A stretch of 38,021 bases of DNA from Salinarimonadaceae bacterium (GTDB taxonomy: Bacteria; Pseudomonadota; Alphaproteobacteria; Rhizobiales; Beijerinckiaceae). The DNA lies in contig REDO01000074.1 in the NCBI GenBank assembly GCA_007693435.1, positions 1 to 38,021 on the forward strand, read 5' to 3'. Below, piece after piece: positions 24,589 to 33,027 of the stretch. A program made the translations under genes and the position numbers. The notes beneath the pieces were generated by a model. The model was not told the origin of the DNA. It saw only the letters and a program-made list of their open reading frames with translations, and ran no database searches. Positions within the stretch are counted from its first letter, which is position 1; each line of letters starts with the position of its first letter.

Positions 24589-26400
24589 CTATTTCGTCCG
24601 GCTTGCGATATAGGCGCGCCAGCCGCCGAAACGGGAAATGTCGGTCGCCCCTTTCAGACCTTCCGCCTCGACGATGAAGCCCTTCGGCGTCGCGCCGTCC
24701 GCGAGCCGGGTCGTGCCTATGCCCAGGGGAGCCGGAATGCCGGCGACGAAACCGCCGAAAGCCTCGGCCGGCATCGCCCAGACCTCGGTCTTGATCGCCA
24801 CGCCCTCGCCGTCGGCCACGCGCATCAGGCCGGGCCGGAACGGCGGCCCGCCCGCCAGCGCGTAGAGCCGGTAGTCGGGTCTGGTCTCGACCGCGCGCAG
24901 GAAACGCGCGTCGCGGCTCGTGAGTTCATGGTTCAGCGCCATGCCGGAAAGATGGGCTCCGACCACCACGACCTCGATCTCGTCCGGGCCGGCCGCAGGC
25001 GCGCAGGGCGGCGACGCCTGAACCGGCGTTTTCGAGGCGCCGACGGCGATCCCCGCAGCCGCCTGAATCCGCGCGCCGAGCGCCGAGATCAGCCCGTCGC
25101 GCCCCTTCGGCGCGATCAGCGTCAGGCCTGAGGGAAACCCGTCCGCACGCCAGCGCGAAGGCGTCGCGATGGCGCACAGATCGAGCAGGTTCACGAAATT
25201 CGTATAGGTTCCGAGTTCGCTGTTGGGGCCGATCGGATCCGCCTCGAGATCGGCGCAGGTGCGCGGGCGAGGATAGGTCGGCACGATCAGGACATCGATG
25301 ACGTTCCAGAGCTTTTCGGCGCTCCAGGCCAGTTCCTTCAGGCGGTAGATTCCCGAAAAGGCGTCCGCCGCCGAGTAGTTCGCCGCGGCGGCGATGATCT
25401 TTCGCGTCGTCGGGTGCAACGCATCCGGCGCATTCTCGATGACCGGGCGGATCGCCTGATAGCGCTCGGCCACCCAGGGACCGGAATAGAGGAGCTCCGC
25501 CGCCGCGAAAAGCGGCGCCATGTCGATCGCGATCGGGGGGCGGGCGACGATGTCCTTCAGATCTTCGAGCGCCGCGTCGAATGCCTCCTCCGACAACGCG
25601 TCGCCGCCGAACAAGCGGCCCGCGGCGTCGGGGACCCCGATCCGCAGACCCTCGGGCAACGCCGACGGCCGGGCCGCGGCCGGGATGTCGCGCGACCAGG
25701 GATCCGCCGGATTGAAGGCGGCCATCACCCGATAGGCGGCCTCGGCGTCGGCGACCGTTCCGGCGAAAACGGAGATCGTGTCGAGGGTCCGGCAGGCGGG
25801 GACGACGCCGTGATCGGAGATCGTCTTCAATGTCGGCTTGAGCCCGACGATATTGTTCAGCCCCGCCGGCACCCTGCCGGACCCGGCCGTGTCGGTTCCC
25901 AGCGCGAAGGTGACGAGGCCGTGACCGACGGCGACCGCCGAGCCGCCGCTCGATCCGCCCGGCACATAGGCCGCGTCGATGGAGTTTCGCGGCGCCGGAC
26001 CGGCGGTGCGCACGCCGACGAGGCCCGTGGCGAACTGGTCGAGGCTGGTCTTGCCGATCAGGATCGCCCCGGCGTCCAGAAGCCGCTGGACCGCGAAGGC
26101 CGTTTCCGTCGGCGTATATTCGAAAGCCGGGCAGCCCGCCGTCGTCGGCAGGCCGGCGACGTCGATATTGTCCTTGATCGCGAAGGGAACGCCCCAGAGC
26201 GGTCTGGCGGGATCGAAGGGGCCGAGCGCTTCTGCCGCCGCCATCGCTTCCGCTCGCGGGATCAGGGTGACGAAGATGCCCGGATCGTCGATCTCGGCCA
26301 GTCGCGCATGGATGCCGGCGACGATCTCGGCGGGGCCTAGTCCGGCGGCGTAGGCGGCGCGCAGCGCGGCGATGGTGGGAAACGCGTCGAGCATCGTCAT
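24589..26400 (-). CDS. atzF: Allophanate hydrolase
   Basis: The 603-residue enzyme splits allophanate into 2 NH3 and 2 CO2, the second half of the urea amidolyase pathway. The amidase domain (residues 1 to about 450) has the triad Lys76 (AIKDNID), cis-Ser150 (PGGSSGGSA) and nucleophile Ser174 (GTDTAGSGRVPA). The C-terminal domain (about 470-603), VVVVGAHLSGMALNHEL through FGGFVAGIPAPLGIGT, is characteristic of allophanate hydrolases and separates it from other amidases. It follows urea carboxylase after 6 bp, clearly one operon. The 35 bp to the converging ABC gene hold no obvious terminator. Confidence 0.95.
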   Translation of the reverse strand: MTMLDAFPTIAALRAAYAAGLGPAEIVAGIHARLAEIDDPGIFVTLIPRAEAMAAAEALGPFDPARPLWGVPFAIKDNIDVAGLPTTAGCPAFEYTPTETAFAVQRLLDAGAILIGKTSLDQFATGLVGVRTAGPAPRNSIDAAYVPGGSSGGSAVAVGHGLVTFALGTDTAGSGRVPAGLNNIVGLKPTLKTISDHGVVPACRTLDTISVFAGTVADAEAAYRVMAAFNPADPWSRDIPAAARPSALPEGLRIGVPDAAGRLFGGDALSEEAFDAALEDLKDIVARPPIAIDMAPLFAAAELLYSGPWVAERYQAIRPVIENAPDALHPTTRKIIAAAANYSAADAFSGIYRLKELAWSAEKLWNVIDVLIVPTYPRPRTCADLEADPIGPNSELGTYTNFVNLLDLCAIATPSRWRADGFPSGLTLIAPKGRDGLISALGARIQAAAGIAVGASKTPVQASPPCAPAAGPDEIEVVVVGAHLSGMALNHELTSRDARFLRAVETRPDYRLYALAGGPPFRPGLMRVADGEGVAIKTEVWAMPAEAFGGFVAGIPAPLGIGTTRLADGATPKGFIVEAEGLKGATDISRFGGWRAYIASRTK

Positions 26401-26406
26401 CTCACT

Positions 26407-29400
26407 TCAGATCGCGATCGCCAGCAGCTTTTCGCCGGTGGCGACCGTGCGGCCGGAGCGCGCGAAAACCCTCTCGACCTTGCCCGAAGACGGGGCGGCG
26501 ATGTGGATCTCCGTCTTCATGGCTTCCAGAATGACGACGGTTTCGCCGATCGAGACCATCTGCCCCTCCTCGACCAGCACCTTCCAGACCGAGCCGTGGA
26601 GTTCGGCCAGGACGAGATCGCCGGCCACGTCGGCCTGGTCGAGCGGCGCCTCCTCGTCCAGCGCCGCGACGCTCTGCTCCTCGTTCCAGCGCGCCACCTC
26701 GGCGGAGAAAGCCCTCTGCTGGTTGGCCTTGAAGGCGGCGATGCTGTCGCCTTCGGCCTCGAGAAAGGCGTGATAGGCGCCAAGGTCGAAGACTTCCTCC
26801 TCGATCCGGACCGTGGCGCGCCCCTCGCGGAATTCGTCGCGCAAACCGTCCAGCTCGGGCTCGGTCACCTCGTAGAAGCGCACCTGATCGAAGAACCTCA
26901 GGAGCCACGGTTCGCCGGGGGTGAAGACGGGATTCCTCGTGAACTTGTTCCAGATCGGCACGGTGCGCCCGATCAGCTGGTATCCGCCGGGACTGTCCAT
27001 CCCGTAGATGCACATGTAAACCCCGCCGATGCCCACCGTGCCTTCAGCGGTGAAGGTTCGCGCGGGATTGTATTTCGACGTCAGCAAACGGTGGCGCGGA
27101 TCGATGGGCACCGCGCAGGGGGCGCCGAGATAGACGTCGCCCAACCCCAGAACCATGTAGCTGGCTTCGAAGGCGGTCTTTTTCACGTCTTCGCGGCTTG
27201 GAAGCCCGTTGATGCGCTGGATGAAATCGACGTTGTTGGGCATCCACGGCGCATTGGCGCGCACGGTCTCGCGGTAGCGGGTCTGGGCGTCGAGCGTGGC
27301 GGAATCCTCGAACGCCATCGGCAGATGGAGGACGCGGGTCTTGACCTTCATCTTCGCGATTTCGGGCAGACGCTCCTCGATCTCGATAAGCCGGTCGATC
27401 AGATCCCGCTGATGGATCACCCGCCCGTCATAGTTGATCTGGAGCGAGCGGACGCCGGGCGACAGCTCGAGTACGCCGTCGACCGGATCGGCCTCCAGCG
27501 CCTCCATCAGGGCATGGACCCTGAACCGGTAGCGCAGATCGAGCTCGTTGGGGCCGTATTCCAGCAGGACGTACCTGTCGCCGGCCTGCCGGTAGGCGAC
27601 CGCGGGACGATCCCCCTTCGCCGGCGATTCGGCGATGACCGCGGCCGATACGGTCGCCGCAGGCGCAAGCGAGGGTACGGCGCGCGCCGGCGATTTGGCG
27701 GGGGGCGAAAGGTCGGCGATCGCCGCGTCCTGCGCCCGCTCCAGAGCGAGCGCGTCGTCGAAAGTCATCGGTTCGAACCGGATCGTGTCTCCGGGCTTGG
27801 CCTGCCCGATCTTCCACAATTCCGCCTTCGCGATGGTCGCGGGGCAGACGAAGCCGCCGAGGCTCGGCCCGTCCCGTGTCAGGATGACCGGCATGTCCCC
27901 CGTGAAGTTGATCGCGCCGATGGCGTATTCGGTGTCGTGGATATTCGACGGGTGGAGACCCGCCTCGCCGCCGTCCGAGCGCGCCCATGAGGGCTTGGGC
28001 CCGATCAGCCGTATGCCGAGCCGGTTCGAATTGTAATGCACCTCCCAGTCGGTCGCGAAGAAGGTCTCGACGGCTTCGCTGGTGAAGAAATCGGGAGCGC
28101 CATGGGGACCGTAGAGCACGCCGACGGTCCAATGCCGGCCGTAGCTCGGCGTCAGCGCGGCAGGGGCCGGGGCTGCGGCCAGCGGAACATGGAGGCCGAT
28201 CGGAACGACGTCGCCCTTCTGCAGCACCCGCCCGCCATGGCCGCCGAACTTGCCCAGGACGAAAGTCGAGCGGCTGCCGAGATAGAGCGGCACGTCGAGC
28301 CCGCCCGCGACGGCCAGATAGGTGCGGCACCCGGTCAGGGTCTTTCCGACGGACAGGACCTGACCGGCCCTGACCGAGACCGGCGCCCACCATGCGACCG
28401 GCTCGCCGTCCAGCGTCGCCTCGGCGCTCGCGCCCGTCAGGGCGACCACGCTATCGGCGTGGAATTTCAGCGTCGGCCCCGACAGGGTGCATTCGACGCC
28501 CGCCGCGTCGGGCGCGTTGCCGACGATCCGGTTGGCGAGGCGAAAGGCGTAGTCGTCCATCGGCCCGGAGGGCGGCACGCCGATATGCCAGAGCCCGGTC
28601 CGGCCGGGATAGTCCTGGATCGTGGTGTAGGCGCCCGGGGCGACCACCTCGACGGCTCTCGGCGCATAGTCCAGCCGGTCGAGCGTGCGGGTCGAAACGT
28701 CGCCGGAAGCGAAATCCCCGCTCTCGGCGATCGCCCTCAGATACCCGAGATTGGTGGCGACGCCGCCGATCCGCGAGGCGTCGAGCGCGCGTTTCAGTTT
28801 CTCGATCGCCTCCGCGCGGGTCGCGCCATGGACGATCAGCTTGGCGATCATCGGATCGTAGAAGGGCGAGACGAAAGAGCCGGTGGACACCCAGGCGTCC
28901 ACGCGCACGTCCTCGGGAAAAGTGACCTCGGTCAGCTCTCCGGCCGAAGGCTGGAAGCCGTGAAGCGGATCCTCGGCGTAGACGCGGACCTCGATCGCGG
29001 CCCCTGCCGGCTCCGGCAGGCGGGTCAGGTCCGGCGGGTCGCCCGCGGCCGTCAGGATCATCCATTCGACGAGATCGACGCCCAGCACCGCCTCGGTGAC
29101 GGGATGCTCGACCTGAAGCCGGGCGTTGACCTCGAGGAAATAGAACGCGTCACGGGCGCGGTCATAGATGAACTCGACCGTGCCGGCCGACGCGTAGCCG
29201 ACGCTGGCGCCGAGATTTTGCGCGGCTGCCAACATCTTCGCGCGCGTCGCGGCGGGCAGATCGGGGGCTGGCGTTTCCTCCACGACCTTCTGGTTGCGGC
29301 GTTGCAGGGAACAGTCGCGCTCGCCGAGCGCCACGACCTTGCCCCGTCCGTCACCGAAGATCTGCACCTCGACATGGCGGCCCTCGTCGATGCAGCGCTC

Positions 29401-30000
29401 GAGGAACACGCCGGAATCCTTGAAGAAATTCAGCGCCTGACGACGCACCGTCTCGAAGGACCCGGCCAGCGCCTGCGCGTCGGCGCAGCGCGTCATGCCG
29501 ATCCCGCCGCCGCCAGCCGTGGATTTCAGCATCACCGGATAGCCGACCCTCCCGGCGGCCTCCAGAGCCTCGTCGAGATCGCTCAAAAGCCCCGAGCCGG
29601 GCGTCAGCGGCACGCCGGCGGCCTCGGCCAGTTCGCGCGAGGCGTGCTTCATGCCGAAGCGGCGTATCTGGTCGGGGGTCGGCCCGACGAAGACGATCCC
29701 CGCTTTCGCGCAATCCTCGGCGAAATCGGAGTTCTCCGAAAGGAAGCCGTAGCCCGGGATGACGGCCTGCGCCCCGTGCTCGACCGCCGCTTTCAGGATC
29801 AGGTCGGCGCGCAGGTAGGTGTCGGCGGGCTTGTCGCCGGGCAGGCGCACGGCGATGTCGGCCATGGCCACGTGCGGCGCGCCGTGATCGGCGTCGGAAT
29901 GCACCGCGACCGAGCGGACGCCCATCGCCTTCAGCGTCCGGATGATCCGGACGGCGATTTCGCCGCGATTGGCGACAAGGACTGTCTCGAACATGCGCAT
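26407..30000 (-). CDS. uca: Urea carboxylase (biotin-dependent)
   Basis: The 1197-residue enzyme carboxylates urea to allophanate with ATP and bicarbonate. Domains in order: biotin carboxylase (1 to about 450; ETVLVANRGEIAVRIIRT, ATP-grasp STAGGGGIGM, YFLEVNARLQVEHPVTEAVLG); an AHS2/KipA-like carboxyltransferase half (about 460-780; GPMDDYAFRLANRIVGN, YLAVAGGLDVPLYLGS); an AHS1/KipI-like half (about 830-1060; LRYRFRVHALMEALE, PRHRLLTSKYNPARTF); and the biotin carrier at the end with EAMKTE, biotinylated Lys1162. It could in principle be a guanidine carboxylase, but there are no DUF1989-type partner genes beside it, so urea is favoured. ATG 29994 is an alternative start. Confidence 0.95.
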   Translation of the reverse strand: MRMFETVLVANRGEIAVRIIRTLKAMGVRSVAVHSDADHGAPHVAMADIAVRLPGDKPADTYLRADLILKAAVEHGAQAVIPGYGFLSENSDFAEDCAKAGIVFVGPTPDQIRRFGMKHASRELAEAAGVPLTPGSGLLSDLDEALEAAGRVGYPVMLKSTAGGGGIGMTRCADAQALAGSFETVRRQALNFFKDSGVFLERCIDEGRHVEVQIFGDGRGKVVALGERDCSLQRRNQKVVEETPAPDLPAATRAKMLAAAQNLGASVGYASAGTVEFIYDRARDAFYFLEVNARLQVEHPVTEAVLGVDLVEWMILTAAGDPPDLTRLPEPAGAAIEVRVYAEDPLHGFQPSAGELTEVTFPEDVRVDAWVSTGSFVSPFYDPMIAKLIVHGATRAEAIEKLKRALDASRIGGVATNLGYLRAIAESGDFASGDVSTRTLDRLDYAPRAVEVVAPGAYTTIQDYPGRTGLWHIGVPPSGPMDDYAFRLANRIVGNAPDAAGVECTLSGPTLKFHADSVVALTGASAEATLDGEPVAWWAPVSVRAGQVLSVGKTLTGCRTYLAVAGGLDVPLYLGSRSTFVLGKFGGHGGRVLQKGDVVPIGLHVPLAAAPAPAALTPSYGRHWTVGVLYGPHGAPDFFTSEAVETFFATDWEVHYNSNRLGIRLIGPKPSWARSDGGEAGLHPSNIHDTEYAIGAINFTGDMPVILTRDGPSLGGFVCPATIAKAELWKIGQAKPGDTIRFEPMTFDDALALERAQDAAIADLSPPAKSPARAVPSLAPAATVSAAVIAESPAKGDRPAVAYRQAGDRYVLLEYGPNELDLRYRFRVHALMEALEADPVDGVLELSPGVRSLQINYDGRVIHQRDLIDRLIEIEERLPEIAKMKVKTRVLHLPMAFEDSATLDAQTRYRETVRANAPWMPNNVDFIQRINGLPSREDVKKTAFEASYMVLGLGDVYLGAPCAVPIDPRHRLLTSKYNPARTFTAEGTVGIGGVYMCIYGMDSPGGYQLIGRTVPIWNKFTRNPVFTPGEPWLLRFFDQVRFYEVTEPELDGLRDEFREGRATVRIEEEVFDLGAYHAFLEAEGDSIAAFKANQQRAFSAEVARWNEEQSVAALDEEAPLDQADVAGDLVLAELHGSVWKVLVEEGQMVSIGETVVILEAMKTEIHIAAPSSGKVERVFARSGRTVATGEKLLAIAI

Positions 30001-30103
30001 GCCCCCGGTTTTCGCCGGACAGGGGCGCGGGGCCGGCGGGGCCGCTTCTGGCCGGCCGGATCGAGAGGAGCCTGTCGGGCGTCTTGGCGTTGCCGGAGGA
30101 CTG

Positions 30104-30164
30104 ACATGTTGCGGCGAGCGAGAAAATTGCTAAGAATTCATACATGTGGTTCCTAAAAGGAACC
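30104..30164. promoter_or_regulatory. Candidate LysR-type control region
   Basis: The 168-bp gap between urea carboxylase and the divergent LysR gene is AT-rich at 30120-30185. It holds two ACATGT palindromes (30104-30109 and 30142-30147) and a perfect inverted repeat GGTTCC-TAAAA-GGAACC (30148-30164). The right arm contains the AAGGA that would serve as Shine-Dalgarno of the regulator, so a protein or hairpin there could control its translation. Confidence 0.45.
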
Positions 30165-30168
30165 GCTA

Positions 30169-31086
30169 TTGGAAAACATCATATCAATGAAACACCTGTA
30201 CGACTTTCAGCTGATCGAAGCCGTGGCGAGGACCGGCTCGATGCGGCGGGCGGCAGAGGATATGAACCTGACCGGTTCGGCGCTGAACCGCCGCATCCGC
30301 CGCTTCGAGGAGGATTTCGGCTTCGCGATCTTCGAGCGGCTTCCCGGCGGCGTGCGCCTCAATCCCGCCGGTGAGCTGCTGTTGCACCATTATCGCGGCG
30401 CGCGCTCGGATCTCGCCCGCGTGCGCTCCCAGGTCGCCGACCTATCCGGCGAGCGGCGCGGGCATGTCTCGATCGCCTGTTCCCAGGCGCTGACGCCCTA
30501 TTTCCTGCCCGAACAGATCGCCCGCTATCGCGCCCAGCATCCCGGCGTGACTTTCGCCGTCAAGGTCGGCGACCGGGTTCAGGCCGAGGAGCAGCTGGCG
30601 ACGTTCTCGACCGATCTCGCGCTCGTCTTCGAGCCGATCTATCTGGTCGATTTCGAAGTGATCCAGTGCGTCCCGCAACAGATCCACGCCATCCTCGCCG
30701 CCGACGACCCGCTGGCGGAGAAACCGGAACTGCGGCTGCGCGACGTGCTGACCCGCCCCTGCGTGCTGCCGTCGGCGCAATACGGCGTGCGCCACCTCCT
30801 GGGACTGGCCGCGCGCAAGCGACGGTGGGAATTGCAGCCGGTCGTCGAATCCGACAGCTTCGAACTGATCCGCCATTACGCGCTGCACGAGCGCGCCATC
30901 GGCTTCCAGATCCCGATCGGGCTCAAATCCGTCGCCGATACGGGCCTCGTGTTCCGCCCCCTCTCGGAAGCGGACGTGCCCGTCGGGAATCTCTTTCTCG
31001 GCCAGAAACAGGGCCGGACGCTACCCGTCGCCTCGGCCCGGTTCGCGATGCAGATCGCCGGAGCGATCGTCGATTACGCCGGCTGA
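30169..31086 (+). CDS. LysR-family transcriptional regulator
   Basis: The 305-residue protein has the N-terminal winged helix-turn-helix HLYDFQLIEAVARTGSMRRA with AAEDMNLTGSALNRRIRRFE (about residues 8-50) and a C-terminal effector domain (about 95-300). Divergent from urea carboxylase/allophanate hydrolase, it is most likely their regulator; the inducer is unknown. The start is either TTG 30169, with AAGGA 7 nt upstream, or ATG 30187 with a poorer ribosome site; the latter is six codons shorter and would still keep the whole DNA-binding domain. Confidence 0.9.
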   Translation: MENIISMKHLYDFQLIEAVARTGSMRRAAEDMNLTGSALNRRIRRFEEDFGFAIFERLPGGVRLNPAGELLLHHYRGARSDLARVRSQVADLSGERRGHVSIACSQALTPYFLPEQIARYRAQHPGVTFAVKVGDRVQAEEQLATFSTDLALVFEPIYLVDFEVIQCVPQQIHAILAADDPLAEKPELRLRDVLTRPCVLPSAQYGVRHLLGLAARKRRWELQPVVESDSFELIRHYALHERAIGFQIPIGLKSVADTGLVFRPLSEADVPVGNLFLGQKQGRTLPVASARFAMQIAGAIVDYAG

Positions 31087-31105
31087 GTTTCGGCGCGGGC
31101 GGGGC

Positions 31106-31312
31106 GGATGCGCGGCGCCGCAGATCGCCGCGATCACCGGGCATTCCCTGAAGAATCTGACGACGATTCTCGATCGCTACCTTGCCCGCACGCGGGCTCT
31201 TGCCGGCGAGGCAGTAGCCCTGTTCGAGAAAGCAAGCAGCACAATGTTTGCAAACCGTTTGCAAACCGCCGCGCCGAAAACGCCGAAGGGGGATGCCAAG
31301 TGCTTGAAAAAT
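31106..31312 (+). pseudogene. C-terminal relic of a tyrosine recombinase (phage-type integrase)
   Basis: The plus-strand frame through CAG 31121 reads QIAAITGHSLKNLTTILDRY, then LARTRALAGEAVALFEKA. This matches the last part of phage-type integrases: the box II His (in TGHS) and the nucleophile Tyr (in LDRY) are both present. The frame runs on without a stop into the tRNA region. Nothing upstream continues the gene, because the LysR stop codon is only about 20 bp away. The N-terminal and core domains are missing, so it is inactive. It abuts the 3' end of the tRNA-Arg gene, the usual place for an integrase next to its attachment site. Confidence 0.75.
31246..31267 (+). repeat. Tandem 11-bp palindromic repeat
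   Basis: GTTTGCAAACC occurs twice head to tail (31246-31256, 31257-31267); the first ten bases of each are a perfect palindrome. It lies between the integrase relic and the tRNA-Arg gene and could be a recombinase or excisionase binding site, or only integrase-derived coding sequence. Confidence 0.8.
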
Positions 31313-31313
31313 A

Positions 31314-31390
31314 TGGCGCGCCCGAAAGGATTCGAACCTCTGACCCCCAGATTCGTAGTCTGGTGCTCTATCCAGCTGAGCTACGGGCGC
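31314..31390 (-). tRNA. tRNA-Arg (anticodon ACG)
   Basis: The minus strand folds into a complete cloverleaf: acceptor stem GCGCCCG/CGGGCGC, D-arm with AGCTCAGCTGGATAGAGC, anticodon stem CCAGA/TCTGG with loop CTACGAA (anticodon ACG), and T-arm AGAGG-TTCGAAT-CCTTT. Discriminator G and an encoded CCA (31316-31314) end the gene. The ACG anticodon, deaminated to ICG, reads CGU, CGC and CGA. Confidence 0.97.
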
Positions 31391-31499
31391 CTGCCGTCTC
31401 GTCGCGGCGGGGCCGCGTCGACGTGGGGCGTGGGATAGAGCCTCGGAAGGGGTGTTGGCAAGCACTTTTCGTCGGACGCAGCCAAAATTCCGCCGGCGC

Positions 31500-33023
31500 T
31501 CACGGGCGGTCGGGGATCGTCACGCGGAAGGTGGCGCCGGCGGTGGAGCCGGGAGGCTTTTCGGCGAGCGTGATGGCGCCGCCGTGGAGGCGGGCGATCT
31601 CGGCGCAGATGGCGAGGCCGAGACCCGAGCCGCCGGGCTGGCCGACGCCGTGGAAGGGCTCGAACAGGTGCGCGCGGGCGCGCGGGGGCAGACCGGGGCC
31701 ATGATCGGCGAAGTGGATTTCGACGACGCTCCCGTCGCGCTTCGCGGAAAGATCGATGCGCCTGCGCTCCGGCGGCTCCGCGGCGCAGGCCTGCGCGGCG
31801 TTGCGGGCGAGGTTGACGAGAAGGCGCAGCAGCTGCTCGCGATCGGCGTCGATCTCGAGATCGTCCGGGATCGCCAGATGCAGCCGCGTCGCTTCCGGAT
31901 CGGCCTCTTCCTCGTCTCCCGCGAGCGCGATTCCCGGAAGGTCCGCGAGTTCGCCCGCCAACGGCGCGAGGAGAAAACGCGTGCGCGCGGGCTCGGGCTC
32001 GACGGCGCGGCCATAGCCGAGCGTCGCCTCGCTGAAATCGATGGCGCGCTGGAGCGTCGCGACGAGGCGCGGCGCGAAACGCCGCACGAGCGGATCAGCG
32101 GCCCCGGCCATGCGGTCGCTGAGCAACTGCGCCGTCGTGAGGATGTTGCGCAGCTCGTGATTGATCTTGGAGACGCCGAGCCCGAGCTCCGCGAGCCGGC
32201 GCTTGCGGCGAAGCTCCTCCTCGAGCGCGCGCTCCATGCGCGCCAGAGCCCGCTCCGCGACGCCGATCTCGTCGCCGCGCGTCGATGGCGTGATGATGCG
32301 CGCGCGATCCTCGGGAGCCTGCGCGAACCGGGCGATGTCATGCACGAGACGGCGCACCGGGCGCACGATGACGAAATGCAGCGCCAGATAGACCAGCCCC
32401 GCCGTGATGCAGGAGATCAACAGCGACAGGATCAGGATATTGCGCGAGTAGCGCAGCAGCGCCTCGCGCAGGGGCTCCTCGGGGACGACGATCTCGACGA
32501 AATCGATCCGCCCCGATTCTGCGGGTGGAGCGGCGGAGCCGGGGCCGCCTCGCGCGCCTTCCATCATCGCGCCGCCGATGACGCGCAGGGGCCGGCCGGT
32601 CGGGGCGAGCAGCGTCGAGAAGGCCTCGGCGATGGCGGTGAGCGCTCCGGTCTCGCGCAGGTCGATGGTGCGGCCGATCTCGGTCGGGGGATCAGTCACG
32701 GCGAGGAGGCGGCGCGCGCCGCCGCCGCGCACGGCGACCACCATCGCGCCGACGCCGCGCAGCAATTCGTCCTCGAGCGGGCGCGAGAGCGCCTCGTCCG
32801 GCGCGGCGTCGAGGACGAGCGCGGCCACCTGCGCCACGCCGAGCCGATCGGAGAGCCATGAGCGCTGGAAATTCGCGACGGAGGGCGCATAGATCAGGAT
32901 CTCGGCCAGCATCACGAAGCCGATGGTGAGCCAGAGCAGGCGCGCGGAAAGGCCGAAGCGGACCGGCCGCTCCTCGCTCCCGGCGGCTGCGCCGCCCTGC
33001 TCCCCGGTCTCGCCCCTCTCCAT
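31500..33023 (-). CDS. Membrane sensor histidine kinase
   Basis: The 507-residue two-component sensor has a first membrane helix at about 30-50 (LLWLTIGFVMLAEILIYA), a periplasmic sensor of about 145 residues without a recognised fold, a second helix near 196-220 (ILILSLLISCITAGLVYLAL) and HAMP. The phospho-acceptor is His289 in SKINHELRNIL. The ATPase domain has the N box (LARNAAQAC), DHGPGLP, the F-type EPFHG and GGSGLGLAI. ATG 33023 is 4 bp after the stop of the FAD-reductase gene, so they are co-transcribed. No response regulator is adjacent; the partner is unknown. Confidence 0.92.
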   Translation of the reverse strand: MERGETGEQGGAAAGSEERPVRFGLSARLLWLTIGFVMLAEILIYAPSVANFQRSWLSDRLGVAQVAALVLDAAPDEALSRPLEDELLRGVGAMVVAVRGGGARRLLAVTDPPTEIGRTIDLRETGALTAIAEAFSTLLAPTGRPLRVIGGAMMEGARGGPGSAAPPAESGRIDFVEIVVPEEPLREALLRYSRNILILSLLISCITAGLVYLALHFVIVRPVRRLVHDIARFAQAPEDRARIITPSTRGDEIGVAERALARMERALEEELRRKRRLAELGLGVSKINHELRNILTTAQLLSDRMAGAADPLVRRFAPRLVATLQRAIDFSEATLGYGRAVEPEPARTRFLLAPLAGELADLPGIALAGDEEEADPEATRLHLAIPDDLEIDADREQLLRLLVNLARNAAQACAAEPPERRRIDLSAKRDGSVVEIHFADHGPGLPPRARAHLFEPFHGVGQPGGSGLGLAICAEIARLHGGAITLAEKPPGSTAGATFRVTIPDRP

Positions 33024-33027
33024 CGCG

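Noticed and set aside
24567-24677. A 36-codon frame (MTETASRPIS...) after the ABC ATPase that could be a truncated next gene of the importer operon
   Set aside because: After about seven codons it is antisense to the allophanate hydrolase C-terminus, and the start looks gene-like only by a weak purine-rich upstream stretch; probably chance.
28036-30156. A 706-codon plus-strand open frame opposite urea carboxylase
   Set aside because: Antisense shadow of a clearly identified biotin enzyme.
31244-31438. A 64-codon ORF crossing the tRNA-Arg gene (PKGFEPLTPRFVVW...)
   Set aside because: This peptide is the familiar false translation of the antisense strand of a tRNA; the first part belongs to the integrase relic frame.
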